Below, one piece after another: positions 10,916 through 21,642 of a DNA stretch of 64,000 nucleotides; within the stretch, counting starts at the first letter, position 1; each line of letters opens with the position of its first letter. The translations under genes and the position numbers were made by a program. The DNA lies in NCBI GenBank assembly GCA_011033025.1, contig WFMF01000131.1, forward strand, positions 310,001 to 374,000, given 5' to 3'. The DNA comes from Beroe forskalii. Lineage: Eukaryota; Ctenophora; Nuda; Beroida; Beroidae. A model generated the notes under the pieces. It saw only the letters and a list, made by a program, of their open reading frames with translations. It had not been told where the DNA came from and searched no databases.

Positions 10916-10980
10916 CTTCTAAATGTCCAGGTTGAAGCATCGTATGATATATGATCAACCCTCATTGCTCATTATTATCT
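10912..10980. repeat. Direct repeat B, left copy
   Basis: CAGCTTCTAAATGTCC... GAAGCATCGTATG... CCTCATTGCTCATTATT, repeated at 11214-11279. With repeat A the order is A-B-A'-B', which suggests unequal exchange or a composite insertion. Confidence 0.75.
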
Positions 10981-11207
10981 GAAGTTTCGAACGGCAGATC
11001 AAACGGCTCTTGCCCGAGTTGACTACTCACCAATAGTGCTTAGAACTGCATCCGTTGACAACACACCATTAAATCGTATCATTTTGCTATTAAAGCCATC
11101 AGCAGTTTATCAAAGTTATACGATTCGTTTTCGACACACCACATAGATGGCACCAAAATAAGATACGTAATTTCAGAGTAGTTTGACATTTATTGACGCC
11201 CAGAAGT
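10981..11207. repeat. Direct repeat A, right copy
   Basis: Second copy of the 9703-9940 repeat, same orientation. It is diverged mainly at its left edge (AGATCAAACGGCTCTTGCCC). Confidence 0.8.
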
Positions 11208-11213
11208 CTTAAC

Positions 11214-11279
11214 GCAGCTTCTAAATGTCCGACAGAAGCATCGTATGGTGCATGATTTACCCTCATTGCTCATTATTTG
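11214..11279. repeat. Direct repeat B, right copy
   Basis: Second copy of 10912-10980, same orientation. Confidence 0.75.
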
Positions 11280-12439
11280 GCAAACTAATCAGTGTTCCAG
11301 TCTGTTACATTCCAAATTTCATCCATTTTTACGATAGCCGGTTTGGTTAGCAGTACCTTGAGATTGATCTGTTTTGCGAGCAGAGTGTCCAACTGATCAG
11401 GAGCATTCTGATCATGTAATTTCTCACGTCTTATAAACCTCGTTTGTAACGAATCGCAGGGACTTAGTAAAACCGAAAAAATCGATTTGAAATTTCGACT
11501 TTACCAAATTTGTGATGATTTTTTGGCCGGTTCAAAATTTCAAAACCAAACATCTCTCAAATAAAAGTAATAAGGTTTCGCGTCATATTACGTCTATCAA
11601 AGTGTCAGCAACACCAATAGTAATGTATTCTTATATTGGAAACTAGAATCCTGGCAACTCTGCAACTAACTGTTGTCCATTGGAGATCTTCAGCACAGTG
11701 TTGAGGAGTTGTGTCAGGGTTGTTCCACAATCCACACTTGAAACTTGATTATCATTCTATCATTATACCTCATTGGCCTTATCTTAACCGGCAATTTAAA
11801 GTTATTTGCCTTCCAATTTTAACTTCGCGTTTCTCCTTTATTTGCCATCTTAACCTTTTCCTCTTTTCCTTTTCAAAATTGTAACTTTTTGACAGAAATC
11901 TTATAACCTTTGTGGAGTTACCTTGGTTGAGTTCTGCAGAGGGGAAGAGATGCGGCCGGTAGCAATAGCACTCCGCATCATTTTCCCAAAGTCCGGGGAT
12001 CCAGGCCTTCCCAGGATACTGTCATTCTCAAAATTACCTGCAACAATTCAACATCAAATTCTTTCATACTATTACAATGTAACTATTACAACAATAATGC
12101 GTCGCAACATTATTACCAGAAGGTGTAGAGCGAACCCTATACGGAGCCCTACGGTTTCAGTTCCTTGTTTAAAAAGCTGAACAGCAAGGACATCCACCGT
12201 ATTATAAAGTTATAAAGGCAAGGCAAGGCAAGGCACGTAGATTCATTCCGTCCTCCATGGACATAAGTTGCATATACCGCCAGCACACAGGAAACATTTC
12301 ATTTTGCCTCTAGATACCAGCTGAATCATCTTGCCTATCAGCTGGATAAAGCAGAGAAGACGGTTATCGCCGTGAGGTCATAACTTCTCGATATCAAGTT
12401 ATCAGTTGGGCAGATTTATGTCTCGTGGATAATTTTGAA
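11280..12439. other. Non-coding, nothing recognised
   Basis: No supported exon. A short AGGCAAGGCAAGGCAAGGC run lies at about 12214. Confidence 0.4.
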
Positions 12440-12585
12440 GCATTTCTGATCGCTCTGAAGCGCTGGCTAAAGCATAACTTCTCTGAGCAGGTACGGGACT
12501 CGTTCCCATCCACAGCAGCCCCACGACAACTGGGACCACCTGTAGCGGGAAGTCCCGTGTCGGGGTTTCTGTGTGGATCTCTCAC
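12440..12585 (-). repeat. Dispersed repeat, copy 1
   Basis: On the minus strand GAGATCCACACAGA... CCCCGACACGGGACTTCCC... GCTGTGGATGGGAACG... GTCCCGTACCT matches 55110-55222 (+) in order. Non-coding dispersed family, possibly SINE-like; no RNA polymerase III box was identified. Confidence 0.55.
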
Positions 12586-13317
12586 ATAAACATCCCCAAT
12601 TTAATAGAAGTAATGGTAGCTTCTACTGATATGTGGCGTCTACTGTCTCAAGTTAAGCGGCAAAACATTATATTAAGCTAGTGTATAATATGATGTGTAC
12701 TACACTTTGCGTTCTGAGCTTATTGTTAATCCTCACAATCACAAACCCCAAACAAAAGCATGAAAAGGTAACATTTCATTGAAAGTTGTTTCAGTTCAGT
12801 TATACTTTTTTTCATTGCTACATTCGATTTGAAATTTTAGTAATAGCATATGGTTGGAACATTAGACTTATTTCTTATCAGGGGGCTTTCAAGCCCCCTC
12901 CCCCGTTACGTTTTGTCAGCCCGAGGGACAGAAGGCTGGCATTGGATGCCGGATGGCGATTCTAACAGTGCAGGGGCCGAAGAACCCGATGACAAGAAGG
13001 ATCTGAGGGCAATCCTTACGACAGAAGCGCCTCTGGTGAGATAGCCAAAGGACTGAACACCAGAGGCGAGCCCGTTACGCGACCAAAAGGACCTAAGAGC
13101 GAGTTAAACACGATCACGACGATCCTAAAGGCTGAAAGAACAGTTTTGTAACTTTGGTTTTCAGCCAACAAATAAATATTTTTGTAAATGGTCGTTAGAA
13201 TTAAACCAAAGTTTGTACAACCCGTGTTTGGGGTCAATTTGGTGCTTCAGTCAAAATTTCAGACCGATCTGTAAAAATGGCCGAGATATTACAACGTGAG
13301 TAGTGACTAAAACGAGG
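12586..13317. other. Non-coding, nothing recognised
   Basis: No exon supported. Short open frames here have no recognisable motif. Confidence 0.4.
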
Positions 13318-13560
13318 GAGTGGTTGTTAATGAAGCTGGGCATCGACTTTCAATCGAGAGGTTGGTGGTTCGATTCCCGGCCAAGCCTATCGTGCTAAGG
13401 AAGTAAGGACGAGGATTCCCACCTGTTCAACAACACGGTTTCCTCAGCCGAGCGTACAGGAAACTGTGACAGAGGCTTACATTAGATGTCCATTGCAGTA
13501 AGGTCTCGGAAGACAGAACGGGAGCCAACTCAGTATTCACTGAATAAATTCACCCGATTT
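13318..13560 (+). mobile_element. tRNA-derived SINE, copy 1
   Basis: The head resembles a tRNA with a B box GGTTCGATTCC at 13367-13377 and CCCGGCCAAGCC closing the acceptor side. The body (GAGCGTACAGGAAACTGTG, then GTCCATTGCAGTAAGGTCTCGG) matches the body of the copy at 36024-36255. tRNA head plus shared body in two dispersed copies defines a SINE rather than a tRNA gene. Its reverse-transcriptase partner is unknown. Confidence 0.7.
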
Positions 13561-14572
13561 TTGCAATGACCTGGAAATTTTTTATAACAATTCATAAACG
13601 GTTAAAAAATTCCTGCGATTCGTTTGAGCCCAAAATGAAGTCTCTACGACTTTCCTAAGCCGAGTTATGAAAAATCGACATAGCATATAAGCATAAAAAA
13701 GAGCGTGGCCCAAAAAACCACCGCCCCCATGAGGTATGGTAGGATGGTAAACTTTTTTTCTGGGCTCCTGAGACCCAGTACTAGCCCCTGAAATAGTTTA
13801 TGAATTGTTATAAAAAATTTCCAGGTTAGCTGGAATTTTTGCAAAAACTTAGGTATATCTCAAAATAATGAGGATCCAGGCCTGATTCTCCTCCAGCTGA
13901 TTTTGACATTCCGTATAGAGATTGATATTATGTGAGTTAGGTTAAAGGTCTTGTGCACAGCTAATGAAGCTGATTAAGGATGGAATTAACCTGGAAATTG
14001 TGCAGAAGTTCCCTCGGTCAAGATACAACTCCGCACTTTGTGTCTACTTCTCGGCAGTAAGGTTATATGTTTATAAATGTTATGATATGGTATGAATTAT
14101 ATGCTCCCAACTTTAAACAATTTGTTAAACTACTGCTCTAATGTTCTTGGCGACAGCTAAGTTTAGTACAATAGTATTAGAAGCATATCTGACTATCTTA
14201 CATATCTACAGTTGAGCGCACTGTCAGTGTCAGCCTCCTTTGTTTTCGATAGGTTTTCAGTTCTCAGGTCGTTCTATGATTTCTCAAGTTAAAAGTGTTT
14301 TCTCGACTGTCAGGAGTTCTTTAGACCATATAGAACGTAGTTTTCGTGCGTGTTTTTTATTATTACCTTACGAAATAAATTTACATGGAACAATAATTCC
14401 GGGGATCGAAATTTTGGGGGTACGAAATTTGGGGATATTTTTGGGAATATTACGCATGTTAACGTATGATGATGACGTCATTTTGAAATTTTGTGGGGAA
14501 CGAAATTATAGGGATTTTTTCGAAAAATCCCCAAATTTCGTACCTTATAAATTTGTTTCGTAAGGTATTCCT
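13561..14572. other. Non-coding, nothing recognised
   Basis: No supported exon. Two AATTTTTTATAACAATTCATA-type blocks in opposite orientation (about 13574 and 13800) may be remains of a foldback element. Confidence 0.4.
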
Positions 14573-14729
14573 TTATTCCCGCCTTGGCCAGGGTGGTAAC
14601 CCCCTGCATATAAAAAAGAAAAAGAAATAGACTCGAGTCGGAACCTATCTAAGTAGTAAGTATCTAGAACGGTTCGTCGTAAAATTCTTAGGTTTAGGAC
14701 AACCGTTCTTATTCTGTAAGCGAAATTTC
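14573..14729 (+). mobile_element. Fragment of the CTGGCCAGGG inverted-repeat family in the GPCR 5' flank
   Basis: CCCGCCTTGGCCAGGGTGGTAACCCCC..., AAAAGAAAAAGAAATAGA, ...CGTCGTAAAATT and ...ACAACCGTTCTTATT match 17700-17873. The copy ends against the first coding exon of the GPCR, so the receptor's 5' UTR or promoter probably contains this element. Confidence 0.65.
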
Positions 14730-14841
14730 ATGTTCACAGAAATCCCCTTTCCTAGGACCATGTCCACCCAAGCGTTTTACACAGAAGCTGACTACTTTCT
14801 GGCTGCCGTCTGCATCTTCTGCATGGTATTCGGCCTCCTCG
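14730..14841 (+). CDS. Class A (rhodopsin-like) GPCR, coding exon 1
   Basis: Encodes residues 1-37 and the first base of Gly38: a short N-terminus and most of TM1 (FLAAVCIFCMVFGLL). The start is the first in-frame ATG; a second lies ten codons downstream. The donor G|GTAAGT leaves phase 1, completed by the GT at 15908 to give the conserved G-N of TM1. There is no signal peptide, as is usual for this class. Confidence 0.75.
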
Positions 14842-14958
14842 GTAAGTCCATTGTAACTTAGAAATCACGTGTAGTAGCGAACAATGATTAATTTATTCAA
14901 ATCTAAGTATAAGACCAGTTAATGTAACTGTTCAATGTTTAACTTTTTTCCCCATTAA

Positions 14959-15671
14959 GGGGGCCGGGGGGGGTCTGAGGTCGATTTTCGGTTTTTTGTT
15001 GTTTCTGATAGAGGAGAATGACAGCTACCAGTAGGTTTTTACCCCATGAAAAAATATTGTTCCTAGCCAAAGTTATGAATTTTTCAAATCGCGGGTTTGC
15101 CTGTAATTACAGTGCGCGCGCAAACTTACGACGCGATTTGCCGAAAATTAACTTTAAAATTATACTCCTCAGTCCTCCCACAAATTTTGAGATAGACCCT
15201 TGAAACTTGGTAGTTATGTTCTAGGGCATAAAACTAAACTTTGCATCGAGCCGATTTTTGATTTAGGCCTCAGAAGTGGAAATATCGATTTTTGAAATCT
15301 GAAAATCACCAATTTTGACGATTTTTGTGACAGGAGCCAACTTTGAAAATTCATATTTTCACTTCTGAGGCCTAAATCAAAAATCGGCTCGATGCAAAGT
15401 TTATTTTTATGCCCTAGAACATAACTACCAAGTTTCAAGGGTCCATCTCAAAATTTGTGGGAGGAGTATAATTTTAAAGTTAATTTTCGGCAAATCGCGT
15501 CGTAAGTTTGCGCGCGCACTGTAATTACAGGCGAACCCGCGATTTGAAAAATTCATAACTTTGTCTAGGAACAATATTTTTTCATGGGGTAAAAACCTAC
15601 TGGTAGCTGGCATTCTCCTCTATCAGAAACAACAAAAAACCGAAAATCGACCTCAGACCCCCCCGGCCCCC
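14959..15671. mobile_element. Palindromic element with TTAA target duplication in the GPCR intron
   Basis: Two arms of roughly 350 bp are near-perfect reverse complements (GGGGGCCGGGGGGG at the left, CCCCCCCGGCCCCC at the right). A loop of about 40 bp lies near 15310. TTAA flanks both ends (14955-14958 and 15672-15675). TTAA duplication is typical of piggyBac and Kolobok transposons, so this is probably a non-autonomous member; no transposase is present. The arms are long enough for intronic RNA to form a stable hairpin. Confidence 0.8.
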
Positions 15672-15833
15672 TTAAAGCGCCATTTGGTGTAGTGATTTCA
15701 CGGATCGGGTCGTTGAATAAGAGTCATCAATCATTTGGTGTAGCTTTAAACCAATCTGTTCCATCACTTTGTCCTCATGATAACTTATAATCTCGGGAAA
15801 CCTGATTGCTCTGTTTCATCACTTTGTCCTCAG

Positions 15834-15907
15834 GTAACCTGATCGCTCTGTTTCATCACTTTGTCCTCAGGTAACCTGATCGCTTTGTTTCATCACTTTG
15901 TCCTCAG
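15834..15907 (+). repeat. Tandem copies of the GPCR 3' splice site
   Basis: The 37-bp segment TCATCACTTTGTCCTCAG + GTAACCTGATCGCT(C/T)TGTT occurs repeatedly. Copies of the acceptor plus exon start lie at about 15834 and 15871, ahead of the true one at 15908. Splicing at either upstream copy would soon hit an in-frame TAA at the next CAGGTAA. Confidence 0.85.
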
Positions 15908-16872
15908 GTAACCTGATCGCTCTGGCCTACTTCAAGGACCAACGCAAGGACCTGCCCACGATCATGTACATCCTGATAATAATAGTTGACATCCTGTCCT
16001 GCACCACCTGTCTGCCCCTGGCTGTCTGCTATCTGAACGACAGACACCCCATGTGGTTCGGCAACCCCGTCTTCTGCACGGGGTGGGGGGTGCTGTGGGC
16101 GACCCTTCCCTTCTTCTCCGTGTTCCTGGTGGCAGTGCTCAGCATCACCCGGACTGTCTCCCTGATCTCCCCACTGCGTACAGTCAGCAGACGCAAAGTC
16201 CTCCTCGTCGTGGCTCTCTACTCTTCCTACCTCGTCCTGTGGTCCACAGTACCCATCATCTTCAGGTACGGCACCTTCGTCTACACCGAGTCCGACACTT
16301 ACTGCTGGGAGAACACTCGGCCAGGCTGGTACTCCCAGCTGGAGATAATCAACGGAGCGGCCCTCCTGGCATTTCCCATCATTCCAGTGATAATCAGCTG
16401 CGTCATTTCCAGCAGGTGCGTACTGGCGTCCCTCAGAGTGTCCTCGCTTAGTGCGACCGTGAGGACCATCAAGATAGACGCGACCATCACCATCATCATC
16501 ATCACCGCCACCTACATCTTCCTTAACCTTCCCATCTTCATCATTTGGGTGCTCTACATCCACGACAACTTCACCGTGCGGGACAACGTGTTCCTCCAGT
16601 ACTACAGCTGGTCTCTGTGCTACGTGATCTGCGTGACGGTGAACGCCACCCTCAACCCCTTCATCTACATGGCCCGTATGGAGAAGTTCCGCGGTTCCTT
16701 CCTCAACACCTTCAGAGGCTGGGGGAAGTCTGCTTCCCTGGGATCCAAGGTGGAGCTCAGACCTAGCCGCTCCAGCCGATCCTCTGTTGCCTTGGTCAAT
16801 GGGGAGACTGTCACGAGATCTGTGAGACTTAGCACCATACGGTCCTACGCGGAGGAAAAGGTCTTGCAATGA
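15908..16872 (+). CDS. Class A (rhodopsin-like) GPCR, coding exon 2
   Basis: With exon 1 this gives a 358-residue seven-helix plasma-membrane receptor. GN (38-39) lies in TM1, Asp65 in TM2, Cys94 before TM3 can pair with Cys170 in loop 2, Trp149 lies in TM4, FLNLP (242-246) replaces the usual CWxP in TM6, and NPFIY (287-291) ends TM7. The DRY position reads ITR (117-119), so the acidic residue of the ionic lock is missing. The C-tail is Ser-rich (SRSSRSS), suitable for kinase and arrestin control. The ligand cannot be deduced; invertebrate orphan rhodopsin-like receptors often show such changes. The exon is markedly richer in G+C than its surroundings. Confidence 0.9.
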
Positions 16873-17198
16873 ACTTCCCAAGAATTAGCAGCTCAAAGAA
16901 TTAATATTCATGAACTGACAAAGAACAAACAACAATGAAGTGCAAATTAACAGCGACGGTGAGAGTTGTAAGGGGGGTCATTAAGGCCTGATTTGGACAA
17001 GAATGAGGACTAAAGTTTGAGTCCTTAGATCTAATATCATATTCTAATATCAAAGGTAGTTTGGTGAGCAAGAACAAATTTAGCAAAAAATTCGGGACTT
17101 TTTGCAAGGGAATGGAATGGGACGGACTTGTCAAAGTTTTGGTTTTGAAGTCGATCTGTGCTTTAACTTTTTAGTGGGACGTCTAGAAAGATTAAGGT
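16873..17198. other. GPCR 3' flank, non-coding
   Basis: Presumed 3' UTR and spacer. No AATAAA was picked out with confidence. Confidence 0.4.
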
Positions 17199-17413
17199 CC
17201 TGGCAAGGACGGCAACCCCCTCACAGTAAGAAAAAAAAACAAAAAAAAACAAAAAAACTTGCGTTTGAAAAGGGTGAAGGAAGCATCTGAGAGCTTTGAA
17301 ACCTATCTTAAACGATTCCTCGTCAAATTTTACGTAGGAGTCGACCCCTCTCGAGTGAATGCGTATACCAAAATCTCGAGATATCCTCCCCTCGAACGTA
17401 ACCTTGCCAGGAC
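17199..17413. mobile_element. MITE, GTCCTGGCAAGG family, copy 1
   Basis: The 12-bp ends GTCCTGGCAAGG and CCTTGCCAGGAC are perfect inverted complements. The body holds an A-rich stretch and TCGACCCCTCTCGAGTG. Copy 2 at 17468 shares nearly the whole length. Confidence 0.75.
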
Positions 17414-17467
17414 ACTATACTTACAAGAAATAGTTGGGAATATTTATATACTTATATACTTATTTCC

Positions 17468-17667
17468 GTCCTGGCAAGGACGGCAACCCCCTCACAGTAA
17501 AAAAAAGAAAAAAAAACTTGCGTTTGAAAATAGTGTAGGAAGCAACTGAGAGCTTTGAAACCTATCTTAAACGATTCCTCGTCAAATTTTACGTAGGAAT
17601 CGACCCCTCTCGAGTGAATGCGTATACCGAAATCTCGAGATATCTCGAACGCAACCTTGCCAGGACT
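17468..17667. mobile_element. MITE, GTCCTGGCAAGG family, copy 2
   Basis: Same terminal inverted repeats and body as copy 1, direct orientation, about 55 bp downstream of it. A short deletion lies near the right end. Confidence 0.75.
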
Positions 17668-17699
17668 ATATAGTAATGTATCGATGTCACAGGACGAAT

Positions 17700-17873
17700 T
17701 CCCGCCCTGGCCAGGGCGGTAACCCCCCGCGGTAAGAAAAAGAAGAAAAAGAAATAGAGAGTCGAGACCTATCTAGAACGATTCGTCGTAAAATTTTAGG
17801 TCTAGGACAACCGTTCTTATTGATATGCGTATACTTCGATCGCACGCTACAGTAACGTAACTGGCCAGGGCTA
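17700..17873. mobile_element. MITE, related CTGGCCAGGG subfamily
   Basis: Ends CCCTGGCCAGGGCGG and CTGGCCAGGGC, with an A-rich stretch and CGTCGTAAAATT in the body. Diverged relative of the two copies to its left and close to the fragment at 14573-14729. Confidence 0.7.
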
Positions 17874-17905
17874 TAAGTTAGAGAATTCAGTGTCACAGGG
17901 TGATA

Positions 17906-18706
17906 TCTTATATATAAAGTAAAGTCACACGTGAATAATGTTTGTCTGTAATTCCGTATACAATTAAATTTGAGCTTGCCAAGAAAATATCAAGAGAAAC
18001 GAATGCAAAAGGGAGAAATGAGGCGCCGTTGCTATGGAAACCAATTTTTGCGCACGTGCAGATTATAATCAGTGCTATGCGAGAGCTTTCTATTACGCTA
18101 CTACTGTTAAATTAGCTGTGCTGTCGTTTTTGAAAATTTGACGTTTTCTTTATACTTCGAAATCGTGATCTCAAGATGGAGAATGGACATAGCTTGAATA
18201 ATGTAGGATATTTCAGATGGATTGTTTTCATAAAATTGTGGCAGATGTTTCTCGATGATCAATAATGATAACAGTAGTAATTGTAGTTTAAAAATTTACC
18301 GTTAAGAGCAATTCAAAGTTTACGAAAGTGTTCAATCTAATCGAGTCGAATGTAGCTGAAGCAGATAACAAAGAATTGATCCTGGGCTGGAACAATGTGA
18401 ACGAAACAAAATTGTCCAATGTCAGTATGGTAATCAGTTGTCAGAATTAATATCATCTTGCAATCAAAACGGAACAAAATTCACATGGTTTAGCACGACT
18501 AAGAGTTACCGACGAAGTTCTATTTTCCAACCTGCTCCTTCATAAAATTTAATATTTGATTTATTTGATCTGATAAGAATATTTTGATGCGGTAGAATTA
18601 AAAACTATCCAATCAATTTGAATGGTAGTGTTTAAAATTTGCGAAAGAGGTGCTGCATAGTAGCGCCGGGTTAGCTGTGTGTTAGCAGGTCCAACGGGCC
18701 TGCTAG
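17906..18706 (+). mobile_element. Helitron-like non-autonomous element
   Basis: Starts A|TCTTATATATAA and ends in the hairpin CAGGTCCAACGGGCCTG, then CTAG|T at 18703-18707. TC...CTRR ends and insertion between A and T are Helitron hallmarks. The 801-bp body matches 22040-22897 in reverse orientation (GTTGCTATGG, GCACGTGCAGATTATAATC, GCGAGAGCTTTC). No Rep/helicase coding. Confidence 0.75.
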
Positions 18707-18739
18707 TAATATATAAGATTAATAATAATAATAATAAGA

Positions 18740-19640
18740 GCTGATAATTTGGGACCCAATTTAAAACGATGAGATCTCAAGAACGGGAAATGGTATAGCC
18801 ATGATCGAGGTCAAGTTTTGTTGATCTAAGATGGGAGTGTGGCTTAGGCTATGTGAGAAGTTCTGGTGACGTCATTTTCACGTCATTATGACGTCATCAA
18901 CTTAGCGAAATTTTATTGCATTTTTAACGAAAATAGGTCATTTTCGAGCGCATTTTTCACAAAGAAGGAAAGGAGATAGCTCTCTGATTTTTCGGAACAA
19001 TTTTTAGCAAATTTAAAGAGCTTTCAGAAAATCATATGGATTATTGGGCTATCTCGATTTTTCATCGAGATATACGCGATTTTCTAAGGTACGGTGAAAA
19101 ATCGATTTCCAAATTATTGGACAAAACTTAAACGAGTGAGATGTCAAGAACTGCGACTTATCTTGAGATGAGACCGGTCAAAGTATGTTGTGCTAAGGCG
19201 GAATTGTGGCTTAGGCTATATGGGAAGTTGGTTTGAGCCTATTTGGGTGCTGTGATGACGTCATAAAAATCGCGTAAAACCACTAAAATAGCGTATTTTT
19301 GCGATAGAATGCTATTTTGCGCTACTTTGGGACATTTCCGACTCAAAGATTTTTCATCGGATTATGTTTTACTTTGATATGATGCTTTAAGACCTTAAGA
19401 TTTAGCTATAAAACGAGTTTCAGGGCGATCGGTCGAAGATTGTTGTCGTGAGGCTTCTAAAAATTGAACTGCAAATTGATTGAAATTACGTTTATAAAAA
19501 AGTTTTAAGTCGTCCCTGATTTAAGGGAAAGGTGTGATGGCCCCTCGAAAACGTAAATTTGAGCCGCGCGAAAAGTCGAAAAATTTGCTAAGTCCAATTT
19601 CAGGCCGAATTCAAAAGTGCAGGGCTGTTGTACTATACAA
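18740..19640. repeat. Diverged tandem repeat with GACGTCAT motifs
   Basis: Two units of about 360 bp share GTGGCTTAGGCTAT-TG-GAAGTT, GAGAT(C/G)TCAAGAAC and TGACGTCAT blocks. Several blocks end in TTTTTCATCG-AGAT. No coding. Confidence 0.55.
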
Positions 19641-20215
19641 TAGTGACTGAATCAATATTTTAACTTAATTTGTACTTGAATAGAACAAAGAAATGGCCGA
19701 TGGAAATGAAATGCACGTGAGTTTACGTGGACGTTTTGTAGAAATTAGGGAAATCACTATTTCAAGGATTTTAACAAATTATTTCTATCTTTGACGCTGA
19801 ATAACGTATTTTTAGATCATAATAACCTCTTACAATAAAAAAGCGGCGCCCCTGTGACTCTGTGAGGGGGTTGCTATGACAGCCGCTTGCGGTTTTGTCT
19901 GTGGTTAAGATAGTAAAATGTCGCGTTGAGGCAAAACTTTTATCTGCTTTGATATGAGACTGTCAATGCGTTGTTTTTACTTTCATTATCACTTAATCAG
20001 TGTTATTTTCATGGTTTAGAATTGTTTGGATTACGAATTGCGTACAATTGAATATAGCTTTGATTTAGAATTGTGCGGATTTTGAACAAATGAATTCCGA
20101 ATTGCGGGGTTTCTAGAACATATCCATAAAATCAGCGGTAGAGTGAAAGTTACGGTACTCTACACTCCACAGTACTAAAATCACTGATTGTAAAATCATT
20201 CCTTCAATAACGCAC
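19641..20215. other. Non-coding, no further RSPH10B exon found
   Basis: The minus strand was read for the exon that should follow 20216 and none was recognised. A weak plus-strand ATG with a downstream GTGAGT lies at about 19694-19717. Confidence 0.4.
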
Positions 20216-20423
20216 CTGAGAAAACCGATCCGTCCTTGAAGAAGAACTTCCCATAGCCATGCTTGGCATTGTTGGCCCACTCGCCCTCGTACTTTGCCCC
20301 ACTCGCGTAGCTGAACACGCCCACTCCCGACCTCTTGCCCTCCACCCACTGGCCTTGGTACTCGTTCCTCAGAGGCAGCTGGGAGTTCGTGTCCACCAGC
20401 CAGATGTGCGTCCCTTCCCCGTG
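20216..20423 (-). CDS. RSPH10B: RSPH10B exon 7 (MORN repeats)
   Basis: The acceptor CCAG precedes 20423 and the donor CAG|GTGCG follows 20216. It encodes HGEGTHIW, then PLRNEYQGQWVEGKRSGVG, FSYASGAKYEGEWANNAKHG and KFFFKDGSVFSG. These are MORN repeats (YEGEWxNxxxHGxG) matching the RSPH10B stretch with PLRNEY and YASGAxYDGEW. It ends in phase 1. The rest of the protein, beyond the MORN region, was not found at lower coordinates. It lies outside the window, is too diverged to see, or was lost. Confidence 0.85.
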
Positions 20424-20826
20424 CTGGTTTGGAGAGTGTCAAAAGTAAACAGGGGCAAGGGGCATTCTTACTGAAGTGAGTGTTAGTTAGGATTAATGTT
20501 CGACTGATTTTGATTTTTGGGCTACATCCACTAAAGAAAACGTGATACTTCATTACCATGTTTGATTTACAAAATAATATGCTAATATGTGCAGTGCTGT
20601 TAACGTTTTCAGTCCTAAATACATGCTTGTCGATTATTTTCCAGGTTTTGATGTAGCTTATGTATTTTTGATGCTTAATCCAGTATTTAAAAAAAATTAC
20701 ACCAAACCATTCAAAAGCAGACTAGCACTTATTAACAACAACGGTAATGAGGAAAAAAATTCGATGGGTTAATCAAAATCAGAGAGTAAAAATAAAATTA
20801 AATTGATAAGAGAAACTTGCTCCTAC

Positions 20827-20958
20827 CTGTACACCCATATTCCAGTCCCCGATGTACGTTTCACCCGTACCAGACCAGTGCATGGTACCTTTGCCATGCC
20901 TATAGTTATCTAGCCAACATCCTTGGTAGGTACTGCCGCTGGGGTACTGCCTGAACCC
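20827..20958 (-). CDS. RSPH10B: RSPH10B exon 6 (MORN repeats)
   Basis: 132 bp, phase 0 on both sides, acceptor ACGCAG and donor CAG|GTAGGA. Contains GSTYQGCWLDNYRHGKG and then ETYIGDWNMG, two MORN repeats. Confidence 0.85.
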
Positions 20959-21269
20959 CTGCGTAAGGAAGGGGGATTCATTTTCATTTCATTATTTACT
21001 TATATCATACTACGTCACTGTCAAATGCCAGGTTTCACAACACTTTGATGAGACACACGAGCTTATTGTTAAAATGGCAAAGTACTTTCGGAACATTTTC
21101 AGTGCAACAATCACATTTAAGGCCCCCATTATCCAGTTAGTTAATTTAATGTGTTGTGTTGTTAGTTATTCAATTATTATTAATTCGTTACTTTGACAAT
21201 ATTTCAATTCATTTCGTGATCTGATAATGAATACTAATCAAAAAGCCTTAAAGAATATCCCTTTCTTAC

Positions 21270-21344
21270 CTGTCCACATTTCTTGTTGTTACACCACTCA
21301 CCCACGTAGTATGATAGCCCATCCTTGTCGTATATAATCTTTCC
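21270..21344 (-). CDS. RSPH10B: RSPH10B exon 5
   Basis: 75 bp, phase 0 on both sides, acceptor ACCAG and donor CAG|GTAAGA. Encodes a MORN-type strand YYVGEWCNNKKCGQ, matching the corresponding part of RSPH10B. Confidence 0.82.
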
Positions 21345-21642
21345 CTGGTTAGTGATGAAGTTTCAGGAAAAAAACTTAAACCATTGATAAACTCAATGTG
21401 ATATGCAAGAAGCGGTTAGTGAACCTGTACGTCTGTATACCTGTATGTCATGAATCATGACAGTGAGATGCAGTATAAAGTGTGCACTGTGAACGTTTGC
21501 ATAGCAATCATATCAACTTATGTACTTATTACATTTTCACTATTTCTGTTAATACGTTACTATAACACATGGATGACAAGAAACAAACAACGAATCAATC
21601 ACAAAATGCGAATCATAGAGGGGGTATTAATAATTAACTAAC

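Noticed and set aside
15018-15613. Matching small frames on both strands in the GPCR intron
   Set aside because: They are the two arms of one palindromic transposon, not two genes.
15904-16881. 325-residue frame antisense to the GPCR
   Set aside because: Shadow of a GC-rich coding exon; the plus strand has all receptor motifs and correct splice phase.
19694-19717. Short plus-strand start exon (ATGGCCGATGG... followed by GTGAGT)
   Set aside because: Good start and donor, but only eight codons and no partner exon or homology.
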